The notes: generated by a model from the letters alone, not told the origin. Positions 14,785 to 23,863 are shown, counted from the stretch's first letter. The stretch is DNA of 64,000 nucleotides from Streptomyces sp. S4.7 (GCF_010384365.1 NZ_CP048397.1:4278001-4342000), one strand, 5' to 3'. A program made the numbers and translations.

Positions 14785-17484
14785 CTACCGCAGCTGTGCC
14801 GTCAGGCTGCGCCCGTGCGTCCGGTGGGTGTCGACGTCGATCCGCGTGCCGCCGGGTACCTTGCGGACGCGGACCCCGTCGTCGGACGACACGGCGCGCA
14901 GCCAACGGCCGCGCACGGTGACCGAGACCGTCTTCCGCCGCATCGTCGGGTCGCAGACCGAGATCGAGACCGTGCCGTCGTTCGACGTCCGCAGGAGCAC
15001 CGACGCGGCGCCGTCGATCGACAGACGGTCGGCGCGGTGGGTGCCGGGCGTGAAGGTGTTGACGGCGAGGAGGGACAGTCCGCGGTGTTCGACGGCCTGG
15101 ACGCGGGTGGTGTTGGCGACGACCGACAGGGGCCCGCGCCCCGCGCCGTTCCCGTGCTCGCGCCCTCCGTCGTGCCGCCCTCCGTCGTGCCCGTGCCCGG
15201 CGCGGTACGCCTTCAACTGCCGTTCCGTGGCGTTCGGTACGAGCGCGTGCGCCATCGACAGCCGCCGCGCACCGTCCGGTTGGTCGACGGACAGGGAGAA
15301 CACCCGCTTGGTGACCGGGGTGTCGGGGTTGGACGTACGCACGACCCGTCGGCTCCTGGTGACCGTGTCGAGCGTGACCGTCGGACGGCTGTCGCCGCCC
15401 CCGTCCAGGAACACGTACCCGACCGAGATCCCCTGTCCGGCGTCGGCGTAACGCAGCCAGGCCACCGGGCCCGGCGCCGTACCACCGCCCCCCGGCCACG
15501 CCGCACCGTCGCGCAGCCGCCCCGTCACCGTGACGGCGTCCGAGGCCGCGGCGATCCTGCTGTCGAGCGTGGTCGTCACCGCGCGGCCCGCCGCGTCACC
15601 GACCCCGGCCGCCAGGACGACGATCTCGTCGTCGAGCATGAACCACGACTTGGTGGCGGTGGCGTTGCGGTGGACGACGAAGTCGTCGGGCAGCTCGCCG
15701 GCCTGCTTCGCGGCGTACGCGACGTCGTCGCCCAGCACGAGGCCGACCGCGCCGTACGCGCCGAGGCGGGCGCCCCCGGACACGGTGTTGGTGCCGCGCG
15801 GGAAGTAGACGTACGTGTTCTGCGACTCGGAGGACGAGGTGAAGCCGCGCTCCGGGTTGTCGTACCAGGCGGTGCCGTACAGCTCGGGGATCGTCCGCCG
15901 GGTCTCCACGGGCGCGGTGACGCCGGCCAGCCGGTACGGCGACACGGTCGTGTAGTAGTCGATGCCGAAGGACCGGGTCTGGTCCTGGCCCGCGAGGTAC
16001 AGATAGTGCGCGCCGTCGCCCTGGAACCACGGCATCAGGTTCTCGCCGCTCATGTACTCGTACTTGCTGATCCGGTCCGAGCTGCGGGCCAGCGCGAACG
16101 CGTAACCGGGGCGCCGGTGCACGGTCTTGTCCATGGCGTTGAACGCGGTGTGGCTCTCGGCGTCGCCTAGGTCCGCGGCCGGGACGGACGTGTCGGCGAG
16201 GATGTCGGCGTAGCGCGCGACGCTGACAGGTGAGACGAAGACGGCCGGGTCGAGCGCGGCCTTCGACGTCTGGCGGACGAACTTCACGTACCCCTGGAGG
16301 GCGGTGGCGTCGGCCCCGGTGGAGTGTCCCGAGAGGTCGACGACGGCCTCGACGACCACGGCGACGTCCGTGTAACCGGTCGCCGTCCGCGACACCCCGC
16401 GGCCCTTGACGATCTCCATCATCCAGCCCTCGAAGATGAGCGGGGCGAAGCCGTCGGCCACCCAGCCGCGCACCACGGCCACCAGATCGGCGGTGCCGGT
16501 GCCGGTGTCGCTGTCGTTTTCGGTACCGGCGTCGGCGTCGGTACCGAGGTAATCGGTGCCTTCGAGGATTTTGACGGTCTGCACGGCGCGGGTGAGCAGG
16601 ACCTTGCCGTACGAGCCGGTGTAGGCGACGGAGTCGTGCTGGATGAAGGAGCCGTCCGCGTAGAAGCCGTCGGTGACGCCGTGTCGGGGGCGGTACGGAT
16701 CGACCGTCGCGTACACCGTCAGCTGGTCGGCGACCGCCTTGACCACGCGCGCGTCGTCGCCGGTCACCGCGCCCTGGAGGATCCGGTTGGTGGTGATGTC
16801 GGCGAGGTTGGCGCCGGTGTGGAAGCGTGAGTCGAGGTCGACGTCACCGTCCTTGCCGTTGCGCAGATAGGCGTCCATCGAGGAGACGTAAGTGGTGGTC
16901 AGATCCGGCCTGTACGCGGCGAGTTCGTCCTTCAACAGGACGAGGATCCTGCTGACGCTCGCGGAGATGCCGATCTCCCAGTTGAACCAGTTGCCGTAGT
17001 AACCCTTCGACTGGTCGCCGTAGTACGTGTCGTGGAGCAGTACCAGGCCGTCGATGACGCGTCGTTGGACGCTCGTGTCCTCCCGGAGGTCCGAGGCAGC
17101 GGGGCCGGGTGTGCGGGTGGCGAGGGCGATCTCGTACAGGTACTGGTACGAGGTGTTGAGGTTCGCGTCGCTGGTGCCGAGCGCGACGCCCTTGAAGAGT
17201 TCCCCGGGTCCGGCGCCGTCCAGTGCGGTGAGGCGGGTGCGCGCCGTCGAGTCGATGGCGGCGAGCTTGGCGGCCACCTCGGGGCGGGCGTTGGACTCGG
17301 CCGTGCCGGCGAAGATCGCGACGGTGTTGGCGAGGAGCGCGGCGTGGTTGGCGCCGGGGTCGGCGGCGCTCGTGGCCGTCGTGGCGGCCGGCCGCCCGGC
17401 GGCTCGCGCCCGCAGGGGCGCGGCGACCGCGAGCAGGGTGGACGCGGGCAACATCGTCAACAGGGTGCGGCGCGAGAGCTGCAA
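14785..17484 (-). CDS. Tat-exported polysaccharide lyase, family 8 (hyaluronate/xanthan lyase type)
   Basis: I chose TTG 17484 (899 aa), because GGAG lies 7 bases upstream and the protein then begins with a twin-arginine signal (QLSRRTLLTMLPAS) and an AxA cleavage region. The alpha/alpha toroid carries the PL8 catalytic Asn in NWFNWEIG and His/Tyr in DGSFIQHDSVAYTGSYG. The substrate-binding RP.YAFALARSSDRI and GENLMPWFQGDGAHYLY blocks follow, with a beta-sandwich C-terminus. The enzyme beta-eliminates uronic-acid polymers such as hyaluronan, chondroitin or xanthan; which one is not clear. A LacI-type palindrome lies 25 bases upstream of the start. The gene runs alone, towards the lysyl oxidase-like gene. 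Confidence 0.85.
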   Translation of the reverse strand: MQLSRRTLLTMLPASTLLAVAAPLRARAAGRPAATTATSAADPGANHAALLANTVAIFAGTAESNARPEVAAKLAAIDSTARTRLTALDGAGPGELFKGVALGTSDANLNTSYQYLYEIALATRTPGPAASDLREDTSVQRRVIDGLVLLHDTYYGDQSKGYYGNWFNWEIGISASVSRILVLLKDELAAYRPDLTTTYVSSMDAYLRNGKDGDVDLDSRFHTGANLADITTNRILQGAVTGDDARVVKAVADQLTVYATVDPYRPRHGVTDGFYADGSFIQHDSVAYTGSYGKVLLTRAVQTVKILEGTDYLGTDADAGTENDSDTGTGTADLVAVVRGWVADGFAPLIFEGWMMEIVKGRGVSRTATGYTDVAVVVEAVVDLSGHSTGADATALQGYVKFVRQTSKAALDPAVFVSPVSVARYADILADTSVPAADLGDAESHTAFNAMDKTVHRRPGYAFALARSSDRISKYEYMSGENLMPWFQGDGAHYLYLAGQDQTRSFGIDYYTTVSPYRLAGVTAPVETRRTIPELYGTAWYDNPERGFTSSSESQNTYVYFPRGTNTVSGGARLGAYGAVGLVLGDDVAYAAKQAGELPDDFVVHRNATATKSWFMLDDEIVVLAAGVGDAAGRAVTTTLDSRIAAASDAVTVTGRLRDGAAWPGGGGTAPGPVAWLRYADAGQGISVGYVFLDGGGDSRPTVTLDTVTRSRRVVRTSNPDTPVTKRVFSLSVDQPDGARRLSMAHALVPNATERQLKAYRAGHGHDGGRHDGGREHGNGAGRGPLSVVANTTRVQAVEHRGLSLLAVNTFTPGTHRADRLSIDGAASVLLRTSNDGTVSISVCDPTMRRKTVSVTVRGRWLRAVSSDDGVRVRKVPGGTRIDVDTHRTHGRSLTAQLR

Positions 17485-17506
17485 GGGAATGCTCCAAACT
17501 CGGCCA

Positions 17507-17518
17507 GAAAGCGCTTGC
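17507..17518. promoter_or_regulatory. LacI-family-type operator before the lyase gene
   Basis: The palindrome AAGCGCTT (17509-17516), within AGAAAGCGCTTGCC, has the central CG of LacI/CcpA-class sugar repressor sites. A direct repeat TCCAAAC flanks it at about 17492 and 17524. Induction of the lyase by a sugar product would fit. Confidence 0.5.
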
Positions 17519-17649
17519 CGTATCCAAACAACCGGGGTTGGGCCTGTCAATGAATCGGCGCGCCCGCCTCTCCGGTTGAGGTGGACGGGTGGCGGCCGGG
17601 AGGGGGAAAGGGCAGGTCGGAGGCGTGTCGACGGTTCGTTGCCGGATCA

Positions 17650-17679
17650 CTATACACGGTATGTATACGCAGTGTGTAG
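17650..17679. promoter_or_regulatory. Probable autoregulatory operator of the PadR gene
   Basis: The AT-rich block has TATACAC, GTATAC and GTGTGTA half-sites (17651-17678) in an otherwise GC-rich region. PadR proteins bind such TATAC..GTATA dyads, often at their own promoters. It ends 11 bases before the ATG at 17690. Confidence 0.45.
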
Positions 17680-17689
17680 AGTGTTCGCC

Positions 17690-18214
17690 ATGTCAATCGG
17701 ACACACCCTCCTCGGGCTTCTCGAATCAGGCCCTCAGCACGGCTACAACCTGAAGCGCGCCTTCGACGACTCCTTCGGCCACGATCGCCCCCTGCACTAC
17801 GGGCAGGTCTACTCGACCATGTCCCGGCTGCTGAAGAACGGGCTCGTCGAGGTCGACGGGGTGGAGGCCGGCGGGGGCCCCGAGCGGAAGCGGTACGCGA
17901 TCACCGAGGCCGGCATCACCGACGTCGAGCACTGGCTCGCGCAGCCGGAGAAGCCGGAGCCGTATCTCCAGTCGACCCTCTACACGAAGGTCGTCATCTC
18001 GCTGCTCACCGGCCGCAGCGCCGCCGACCTGCTCGACACGCAGCGGGCCGAGCATCTGCGGCTGATGCGCGTCCTGACCGAGCGCAAGCGGCACGGCGAC
18101 CTCTCCGACCAGCTCATCTGCGACCACGCGCTGTTCCATCTGGAGGCGGATCTGCGCTGGCTGGAACTGACGGCCGGGCGCCTGGACAGGCTCGCCGATG
18201 AGGTACGCCGATGA
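17690..18214 (+). CDS. PadR-family transcriptional regulator
   Basis: A 174-aa protein. Residues ~1-80 are a PadR winged helix (LGLLESGPQHGYNLKRAFDD, then YGQVYSTMSRLLKNGLV and the wing ERKRYAITEAG). Residues ~95-174 form the C-terminal dimerisation helices (type Vir_act_alpha_C). It usually represses an adjacent multidrug exporter. Here the next gene overlaps as ATGA but is only the last part of an FtsX-type permease, so its transport target appears largely lost. The ribosome site is weak. Confidence 0.85.
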   Translation: MSIGHTLLGLLESGPQHGYNLKRAFDDSFGHDRPLHYGQVYSTMSRLLKNGLVEVDGVEAGGGPERKRYAITEAGITDVEHWLAQPEKPEPYLQSTLYTKVVISLLTGRSAADLLDTQRAEHLRLMRVLTERKRHGDLSDQLICDHALFHLEADLRWLELTAGRLDRLADEVRR

Positions 18215-18921
18215 GCGCCGCGTCCTCGTCGTCGTCCCCCTCCTCGTCCCCGTCCGGGTCCTCGCCGGTCTCCGAGCCGGCATCGGCATCGGCCTCGGTA
18301 TCGGCATCGGCCTCGGCCTCGGCATCGGCCTCGGTATCGGCGTCGGCCGCGTCCCGAGCCCCCGGCATCCCGGCGGCCCCCGAAGGCTCGCTGCTCACCG
18401 CGACGGTCAGGGCGTCGATCAAGGTCGATCCGCGGGTGCCCGACGCGGCGGAGTACGTACGCACAACGGCGGCGCACATCGATCCGACGCTGCGGATCAA
18501 CGCGCTCAAGGACCTGGAGCGCGACAAGCAGTACGGGAGCGTCCAGACCGGGCTGCTCGTGGGCGGCACCCTCACGATGATGCTGATCGCGGCGAGCCTG
18601 CTGGTCTCCCAGATCGAGCAACTGCGCGAGCGCAAGCGGATGTTGTCGGTCCTGGTGGCCTTCGGTGCGCGGCGCCGGACGCTCGCCTGGTCGGTGCTGT
18701 GGCAGACGGCCGTACCGGTCGTGCTGGGCACCGGGCTCGCGATCGCCGGCGGTCTCGTCCTGGGGGACTTCATGCTGGGGATCATCGGGAAGTCGATCGA
18801 CGACTGGTGGGTCTTCGTCCCGTACGCGGCGGTCGGAGCCGCGGTGATCATGCTGGTGACGGTGGCGAGCATGCCGCCGCTGTGGCGGATGATGCGGCCG
18901 GACGGCCTGCGTACGGAGTAA
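18211..18921 (+). pseudogene. C-terminal remnant of an FtsX/MacB-type permease behind a Ser/Ala repeat
   Basis: The 236-codon frame starts at ATG 18211, inside the stop of the PadR gene. Residues ~1-52 are low-complexity Ser/Ala. Residues ~55-100 match the extracytoplasmic tail, and ~110-236 are the last three membrane segments of an FtsX permease (TMMLIAASLLVSQIEQLRER, then FGARRRTLAWSVLWQTAVP). A complete system would have an ATPase and a ~800-aa permease between PadR and this tail; both are missing. A deletion that fused the operon's first start to the permease end would explain it. It is unlikely to transport anything. Confidence 0.65.
18280..18348 (+). repeat. Simple 6/12-bp tandem repeat (GCATCG/GCCTCG)
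   Basis: About eleven tandem hexamers alternate between GCATCG, GCCTCG and GTATCG, and encode the Ser-Ala run of the permease remnant. The tract could have helped the deletion by slippage. Confidence 0.8.
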
Positions 18922-18962
18922 TTCGGTCGACACCCCGACGGCCGGTTCGGCAGGCTCCGTTC

Positions 18963-19604
18963 ATGGACGCTCATTTCTGGCCCCTGTACGGACTCCGGAT
19001 CACGACCCCGCGCCTTGAACTGCGGCTTCCGGATCTGGCGAGCCTGTCCGAACTGGCGGCCGTCGCCGCCGCCGGGGTGCACGACGAGGACCGGATGCCG
19101 TTCTCCGTCCCGTGGACGGACGCGAGCCCCGAGGAACGCGGGCGGGCGACCTTCCAGCATCTGCTCGGCACGGTGGCCGCCTGGACCGCGCGGGAGTGGA
19201 CGCTGAGCCTGGCCGTCAGCTGCGAGGGGACGGTCGTCGGGCGCCAGGACCTGGGCGCGACGGACTTCGCGGTGACGGGCGAGGCGCACACCGGCTCGTG
19301 GCTGGGGCAGGAGTACCAAGGGCGCGGCATCGGTACGGAGATGCGGGCGGCGGCGCTGCACCTGGCGTTCGAGGGCCTGGGGGCGCGGTATCTGACGTCG
19401 GCGGCGATGTCCGACAACGCGCGGTCGCTGCGCGTCTCGGAGAAGCTCGGCTACCGCCCGGACGGGCTGGAGACGGTGGCGGTACGGGGTGCGGCCCGTA
19501 CTCAGGCGCGGCTGCGCCTGGACCGCGCGGGCTGGGAGGCGAACCGTACCGTCCCGGTCGAACTGCACGGTCTGGAGCCGTCGTTGGCGCTCTTCGGGGT
19601 CTGA
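18963..19604 (+). CDS. GNAT-family N-acetyltransferase
   Basis: A 213-aa protein with the RimJ/RimL-type layout. The N-terminal strands read LRITTPRLELRLPD. The acetyl-CoA loop GQEYQGRGIGTEMRAA (about residues 116-131) has the Q/R-x-x-G-x-G/A signature. Helix and strand ALHLAFEGLGARYLTSAAMS and NARSLRVSEKLGYRPDG, typical of the fold, follow. Substrates in this group range from protein N-termini to antibiotics and cannot be assigned. It stands alone, 41 bases after the permease remnant. Confidence 0.85.
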   Translation: MDAHFWPLYGLRITTPRLELRLPDLASLSELAAVAAAGVHDEDRMPFSVPWTDASPEERGRATFQHLLGTVAAWTAREWTLSLAVSCEGTVVGRQDLGATDFAVTGEAHTGSWLGQEYQGRGIGTEMRAAALHLAFEGLGARYLTSAAMSDNARSLRVSEKLGYRPDGLETVAVRGAARTQARLRLDRAGWEANRTVPVELHGLEPSLALFGV

Positions 19605-19756
19605 TGCCCCCGGTCCCGCCGGGGGCGAGAACCGGCCGTACCCGCGAGCCCGGCATCTGCCCAGCCGCTCCCTCGAAGCCTCACCAAATATTCATGAACG
19701 GCCTAATCCGCCTGCTTCCGGGTCGAGTGCGTACAACGCGGCAGCCCGATACCTCC

Positions 19757-19805
19757 TTGACACACCTATTGGTCTGAGCCAACATCCCGATTGGCCTGTA
19801 CCAAG
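19757..19805 (+). promoter_or_regulatory. Two tandem DasR-like (dre) sites and a -35 box before nagZ-type gene
   Basis: ATTGGTCTGAGCCAAC (19768-19783) and ATTGGCCTGTACCAAG (19790-19805) each match 9 of 12 core positions of the dre palindrome TGGTCTAGACCA. Their centres are 22 bp apart, so they lie on the same face of the helix. TTGACA (19757-19762) just upstream is a perfect -35 hexamer. DasR is the GlcNAc-responsive GntR repressor of Streptomyces, which suits the gene downstream. Confidence 0.6.
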
Positions 19806-19857
19806 TTCAAGGGCGGTTCGCTGAGCCGGCCGAGCGATGCGCCTTCGGAGGACCCGC

Positions 19858-21423
19858 ATGGAGCCGAGCAGCCGTCACGACCGACTGACGCGTCTCGCCG
19901 AGACCACGCTCCAACCCGGATTCGTGGGCACGACCGTGCCCGACTGGGTCCGTCGCGGGATCGCGGGCGGCGGTCTCACCTCGGTCGTGCTGTTCGGCCG
20001 GAACATCGTCGACCCCGAACAGGTCGCGCGCCTCACCGCCGACCTGCGCGCGGAGAACCGCGACCTCATCATCGCCATCGACGAGGAGGCCGGCGACGTC
20101 ACCCGGCTCGAAGCCTGGACCGGCGCCTCCCGTCCCGGCAATCTCGCGCTCGGCGCCGTGGACGACGTGGATCTGACGGAGTCCGTCGCCCGTGACATCG
20201 GGCGCGAACTCCACGCCGCCGGCATCTCCCTCAACTACGCACCCAGCGCCGACGTCAACTCCAACCCCCTCAACCCGGTCATCGGCGCCCGCTCCTTCGG
20301 CGCCCGTACGGATGTCGTCTCCCGGCACACGGCTGCGTGGGTCCGCGGACTCCAGTCGGCCGGCGTCGCCGCCTGCGCCAAGCACTTCCCCGGCCACGGG
20401 GACACCTCGGTCGACTCCCACCACGGTCTGCCGCAGGTCTCGGCGAGCGCCGAGGAGATCGCCGCCACCGCGCTGCCGCCGTTCGTCGCCGCCATGGAGG
20501 CGGGCGTACGCGTGGTGATGACGGCGCATCTGCTCGCGCCCGCGTACGACCCCGAACTGCCGGCCACGCTGAGCCCTCGCATCCTTGTGGACCTGCTCCG
20601 CGGCGAACTGGGCTTCGACGGCCTGGTGGTGACGGACGGCATCGAGATGAGCGCGGTCACCGCCCGCTACGGCATCGACGGGGCCACCGTACGGGCCGTC
20701 AAGGGCGGCGCCGACGCGGTGTGCGTCGGCGGCGAGCACGCCGGGGAGGCGACCTTCGACCAGCTCACCGGCGCCCTCGTCCAGGCCGTGCTGGACGGCA
20801 CGCTGCCCGAGGCGCGGATCAGTGAAGCGGCGGCGCGGGTGGCCGAGTTCGCGGCCTGGTCGGGCAGCCGTACGCGCGCCGTGGCCACCGACGACGCGGC
20901 GTCCGACATCGGCCTCGTCGCCGCCCGGCGCGCGCTGCGCGTGCTGACGGGACAGAGCGGGATGGGCGGGCAGGGCGGCCGGGGCGAGCACGATGGACAG
21001 GACCGGGGCCCGGTGCTGCCGCTCGTCGGCGCGCCCCATGTGGTGGAGCTGTCGCCGACGATGAACCTGGCCGTCGACGGACAGACCCCGTGGGGCGTGG
21101 CGGCTCCGCTGAGCGATCTGCTGCCGGGCACCACCTCCGTACGGCTGACGGAGGCCGACCTGCGGGAGTCCGGCGACCTGCTGGACCGCAAGGGCCTCGA
21201 CCCGGCCGCCGAGCGTTCGCTCGTCGTCGTGGTGCGTGACGCGGCGCGGCACGGCTGGATGTCGGCGGCGATGGCGCGGCTGCTCGGGAGCCGGCCCGAC
21301 GCGGTGGTCGTGGAGATGGGCGTCCCGAACGGTGCGGCGCCCGGCGCCGTCCACCTGGTCACCCACGGCGCGACGCGCGTCTCCGGAGTGGCGGCGGCCG
21401 AGTTCCTGGCGGGGCGCCGCTGA
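19858..21423 (+). CDS. Beta-N-acetylhexosaminidase, glycoside hydrolase family 3 (NagZ type)
   Basis: This is 521 aa from ATG 19858, with GGAGGA 6 bases upstream. Residues ~10-320 form the GH3 barrel. The NagZ-specific loop KHFPGHGDTSVDSHHGLP (from 175) carries the His of the catalytic Asp-His dyad, and Asp260 in VVTDGIEMSA is the predicted nucleophile. A second alpha/beta domain follows (~360-521). It removes terminal GlcNAc from chitin or peptidoglycan fragments. No signal peptide is seen, so it probably works in the cytoplasm on imported oligosaccharides. Two DasR-like operators upstream fit control by GlcNAc-6-P. Confidence 0.88.
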   Translation: MEPSSRHDRLTRLAETTLQPGFVGTTVPDWVRRGIAGGGLTSVVLFGRNIVDPEQVARLTADLRAENRDLIIAIDEEAGDVTRLEAWTGASRPGNLALGAVDDVDLTESVARDIGRELHAAGISLNYAPSADVNSNPLNPVIGARSFGARTDVVSRHTAAWVRGLQSAGVAACAKHFPGHGDTSVDSHHGLPQVSASAEEIAATALPPFVAAMEAGVRVVMTAHLLAPAYDPELPATLSPRILVDLLRGELGFDGLVVTDGIEMSAVTARYGIDGATVRAVKGGADAVCVGGEHAGEATFDQLTGALVQAVLDGTLPEARISEAAARVAEFAAWSGSRTRAVATDDAASDIGLVAARRALRVLTGQSGMGGQGGRGEHDGQDRGPVLPLVGAPHVVELSPTMNLAVDGQTPWGVAAPLSDLLPGTTSVRLTEADLRESGDLLDRKGLDPAAERSLVVVVRDAARHGWMSAAMARLLGSRPDAVVVEMGVPNGAAPGAVHLVTHGATRVSGVAAAEFLAGRR

Positions 21424-21455
21424 CTCCGGGAGGAGGAGCGGGCGTTGAGGACCCC

Positions 21456-21480
21456 GGAAGACCCCTGGGTCTTCCGTTGT
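21456..21480 (+). terminator. Hairpin after the hexosaminidase gene
   Basis: GGAAGACC (21456-21463), loop CCTG, then GGTCTTCC (21468-21475), followed by GTTGT. It is a strong stem with a weak T tract. Confidence 0.6.
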
Positions 21481-21597
21481 CCCCAACGCCCTTGCCGCAG
21501 TGAAGAGTTGAGGCGGTGTCACATGTGCGCGAACCGCCCCGGCCGAGTAGACCTACTCGGCTGTCACCCGGTCGGCGCCGTCACTCGGCCGCCGCCG

Positions 21598-22002
21598 TCA
21601 CCCGGCCGTGTCCGCGCCGACGTTGTCGTACGGCTGCGTGATCACTTCGAGGTAGTGACCCGACGGATCGAGGAAATACACGCCCCGGCCGCCGTGGTTG
21701 TGGTTGATCCGGCCCGGGAGCCTGCCGTGCGGATCGCCGAAGAAATCGACTCCCGCATCCTTGATGCGCCCGAAGATTCCGTCGAAATCGTCCTCGGGCA
21801 CGAGGAACGCGTAATGCTGCGGGGCGATGGACTTCTCATCGACGGTCGCGAAGTCCAGAGTGACGCCGTTCGCGGTGTCCACCGGAATGAAGGGGCCCCA
21901 TTCGGTGCCGATCTCCAGATCCAGGATGTTCGCCAGGAATTCGGCGGAAGCCCGGTTGTCACGGGCGTGCACGATCGTGTGATTCAACTGTACTGATGAC
22001 AC
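21598..22002 (-). CDS. VOC-superfamily (glyoxalase/dioxygenase-fold) protein
   Basis: This is 134 aa from GTG 22002, which has GGAGG 9 bases upstream; a reading to 22041 is less likely. It has two beta-alpha-beta-beta-beta modules. The first begins QLNHTIVHARDNRASAEFLA with a metal-ligand-like His. The second ends GRGVYFLDPSGHYLEVIT with the usual D.dGh.lE pattern. An H-rich stretch (RINHNHGGRG) lies between. Such single-unit proteins act as dimers in lactoylglutathione-like lyases, dioxygenases or drug-binding proteins. The specific reaction is not evident. Confidence 0.8.
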   Translation of the reverse strand: MSSVQLNHTIVHARDNRASAEFLANILDLEIGTEWGPFIPVDTANGVTLDFATVDEKSIAPQHYAFLVPEDDFDGIFGRIKDAGVDFFGDPHGRLPGRINHNHGGRGVYFLDPSGHYLEVITQPYDNVGADTAG

Positions 22003-22171
22003 GGTGGAATGCCTCCAGAGGCATCTCACGGGAACCTCCACGCCTCACCCGGCCGGTGACCGACGCGCGATGCCCACCGGGGATCGTAGATGCTCGGCGA
22101 GCGCGGATCCAACGTTTTGCCGCCGCGCCGGATCCCCTCGGCCCCCTGGGGGCACCTGTACGGCTCCCGCC

Positions 22172-23863
22172 TCACTTGGCGTCCGAGTACCGCTCCACCG
22201 TGGCCGTCGTGAACGGGAACCGCACCGGCGTACGCCCGAAAGCGATGCGGCCCGCCAGCTCACCGGCCTCACGGATCGCCACCGCCACGTCCGCCGCCTC
22301 CTCCCGGGGACAGTGCACGATCACCTCGTCGTGCTGGAAGAAGACCAGCTCCGCCCGCATCCCGGCGGTCGCGCTCCGCAGCGCCGCCAGCATCAGCAGC
22401 GCCCAGTCGGCCGCGCTGCCCTGCACCACGAAGTTTCGCGTGAAGCGGCCACGCGCGCGTGCGTTCGTCGACGCGTACCCCGGCGTGAACTCACCGTCGC
22501 CGGGCGCCGCCTCGTCGGACTCCTGCGGGATGCCCGCCTCGCCGCCGTCCTCCGAACCGGCGGCCGGCGGACTCGTCCGGCCCAGCCATGTCCGTACGAG
22601 CCGCCCCTCCTCTCCCGCCCGCGCCGCGTCGTCGACATACGCGACGGCCTGCGGGAACCGTCTTCGCAGGGCGGCCAGATTCTTCAGGCCGTCGCCCGAC
22701 GTCTGGCCGTAGATCGCGCCCAGCAGCGCGAGCTTCGCCTGCGCGCGGTCGCCGGAGAACGCGCGGTCCGACAGCACCTTGTACAGATCGTCGTCATGCC
22801 CGGCGACCTCCATCAGCCCCCGGTCGCGCGAGATCGCGGCGAGGACGCGCGGCTCCATCTGGTCGGCGTCCGCCACGACCAGCCGCCAGCCCTCGTCGGC
22901 GACGACCGCTCCCCGTATCACGCGCGGGATCTGCAGCGCGCCGCCGCCGTTGGTCGTCCAGCGGCCGGAGACCGTGCCGCCCGGCAGGTACTCCGGGCGG
23001 AAGCGGCCGTCCCGCACCCAGTCCTGGAGCCAGCTCCAGCCGTGCGCCGTCCAGATGCGGTACAGCTTCTTGTACTCGATCAGCGGAGCCACCGCCGGGT
23101 GGTCGATCTCCTCCAGCTCCCACCGCCGCGTCGACCTCACCTGGAACCCGGCCCGCGTGAACGCCTTCACCACGTCCGCCGGCAGATCGGGCCGCACGCG
23201 CCGTCCGAACGCCTCCGAGACCCGGTCGGCCAGCTCCGCCAGGCGTCGCGGCTCGCCCCCGCCCGCGTACCGCTCGCCCAGCAGCTCGTCCAGCAGGGCC
23301 CGGTGCACATCCGCCCGCCACGGCAGGCCCGCCGCGTGCATCTCGGCGGCCACCAGCGTCCCCGCCGACTCCGACGCCGTCAGCAGCCGCATCCGGTCAG
23401 GCTCCTGCGCCGCGTCATGTCTGCGCTGCTGCTCCGCGTACACCTCCAGCAGGCCCTCGAACGGCACGTCCGCGCCGGCCTGCGGCTCGAAGAGCGAGGA
23501 CTGCGAACCGGGCTCGGCGGCGCGCGGCGGCGGATCGGGCGGTACGGGCCCCCGCCGCAGCCGCGCCCAGGCGGCGGCGGCCGACCGGGGCTCCCCGAGC
23601 CGCCCCTCATGGCCGAGCAGCAGCAGCTCCGCCGCCTCGATGTCGTAACACCGCTCGACCCGGACCCCGGCCGCCAGCAGCCGGGGCGCCAGCTCGGCGG
23701 TGGAGCGCCAGACCCACCGCGTGACCTCGGGCAGCCGCGCCCTGACCGCCTCGACGAGATCGGGCTCGCGCAGCACCGCACCGGCTGGGCGCGCGTCCGC
23801 GCCCAGCGGCACGAGCCAGGCGCCACCGCCGTCCGCCGGGGCCAGAGCCCACCGTCCGATCAT
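22172..23863 (-). CDS. Family-A DNA polymerase (PolA-like) without a 5' nuclease domain
   Basis: This is 563 aa from ATG 23863 (10 further codons are open upstream). The C-terminal two thirds is a PolA polymerase domain. Motif A is VVADADQMEPRVLA, motif B is RAQAKLALLGAIYGQTSG and motif C is FFQHDEVIVHCP, so both catalytic aspartates are present. The N-terminal ~170 residues occupy the place of the 3'-5' exonuclease domain but lack its DEDD residues in recognisable form. No FEN-like 5' nuclease is present, unlike housekeeping PolA (about 900 aa). Streptomyces species carry such a second short polymerase, and a repair role is usual. An acidic insert lies between motifs B and C. Confidence 0.85.
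   Translation of the reverse strand: MIGRWALAPADGGGAWLVPLGADARPAGAVLREPDLVEAVRARLPEVTRWVWRSTAELAPRLLAAGVRVERCYDIEAAELLLLGHEGRLGEPRSAAAAWARLRRGPVPPDPPPRAAEPGSQSSLFEPQAGADVPFEGLLEVYAEQQRRHDAAQEPDRMRLLTASESAGTLVAAEMHAAGLPWRADVHRALLDELLGERYAGGGEPRRLAELADRVSEAFGRRVRPDLPADVVKAFTRAGFQVRSTRRWELEEIDHPAVAPLIEYKKLYRIWTAHGWSWLQDWVRDGRFRPEYLPGGTVSGRWTTNGGGALQIPRVIRGAVVADEGWRLVVADADQMEPRVLAAISRDRGLMEVAGHDDDLYKVLSDRAFSGDRAQAKLALLGAIYGQTSGDGLKNLAALRRRFPQAVAYVDDAARAGEEGRLVRTWLGRTSPPAAGSEDGGEAGIPQESDEAAPGDGEFTPGYASTNARARGRFTRNFVVQGSAADWALLMLAALRSATAGMRAELVFFQHDEVIVHCPREEAADVAVAIREAGELAGRIAFGRTPVRFPFTTATVERYSDAK

Noticed and set aside
18280-18348. Short tandem repeats as a CRISPR array (also the hexamers at 63109)
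   Set aside because: Units are 6-12 bp without spacers, and no cas gene is present anywhere in the window.
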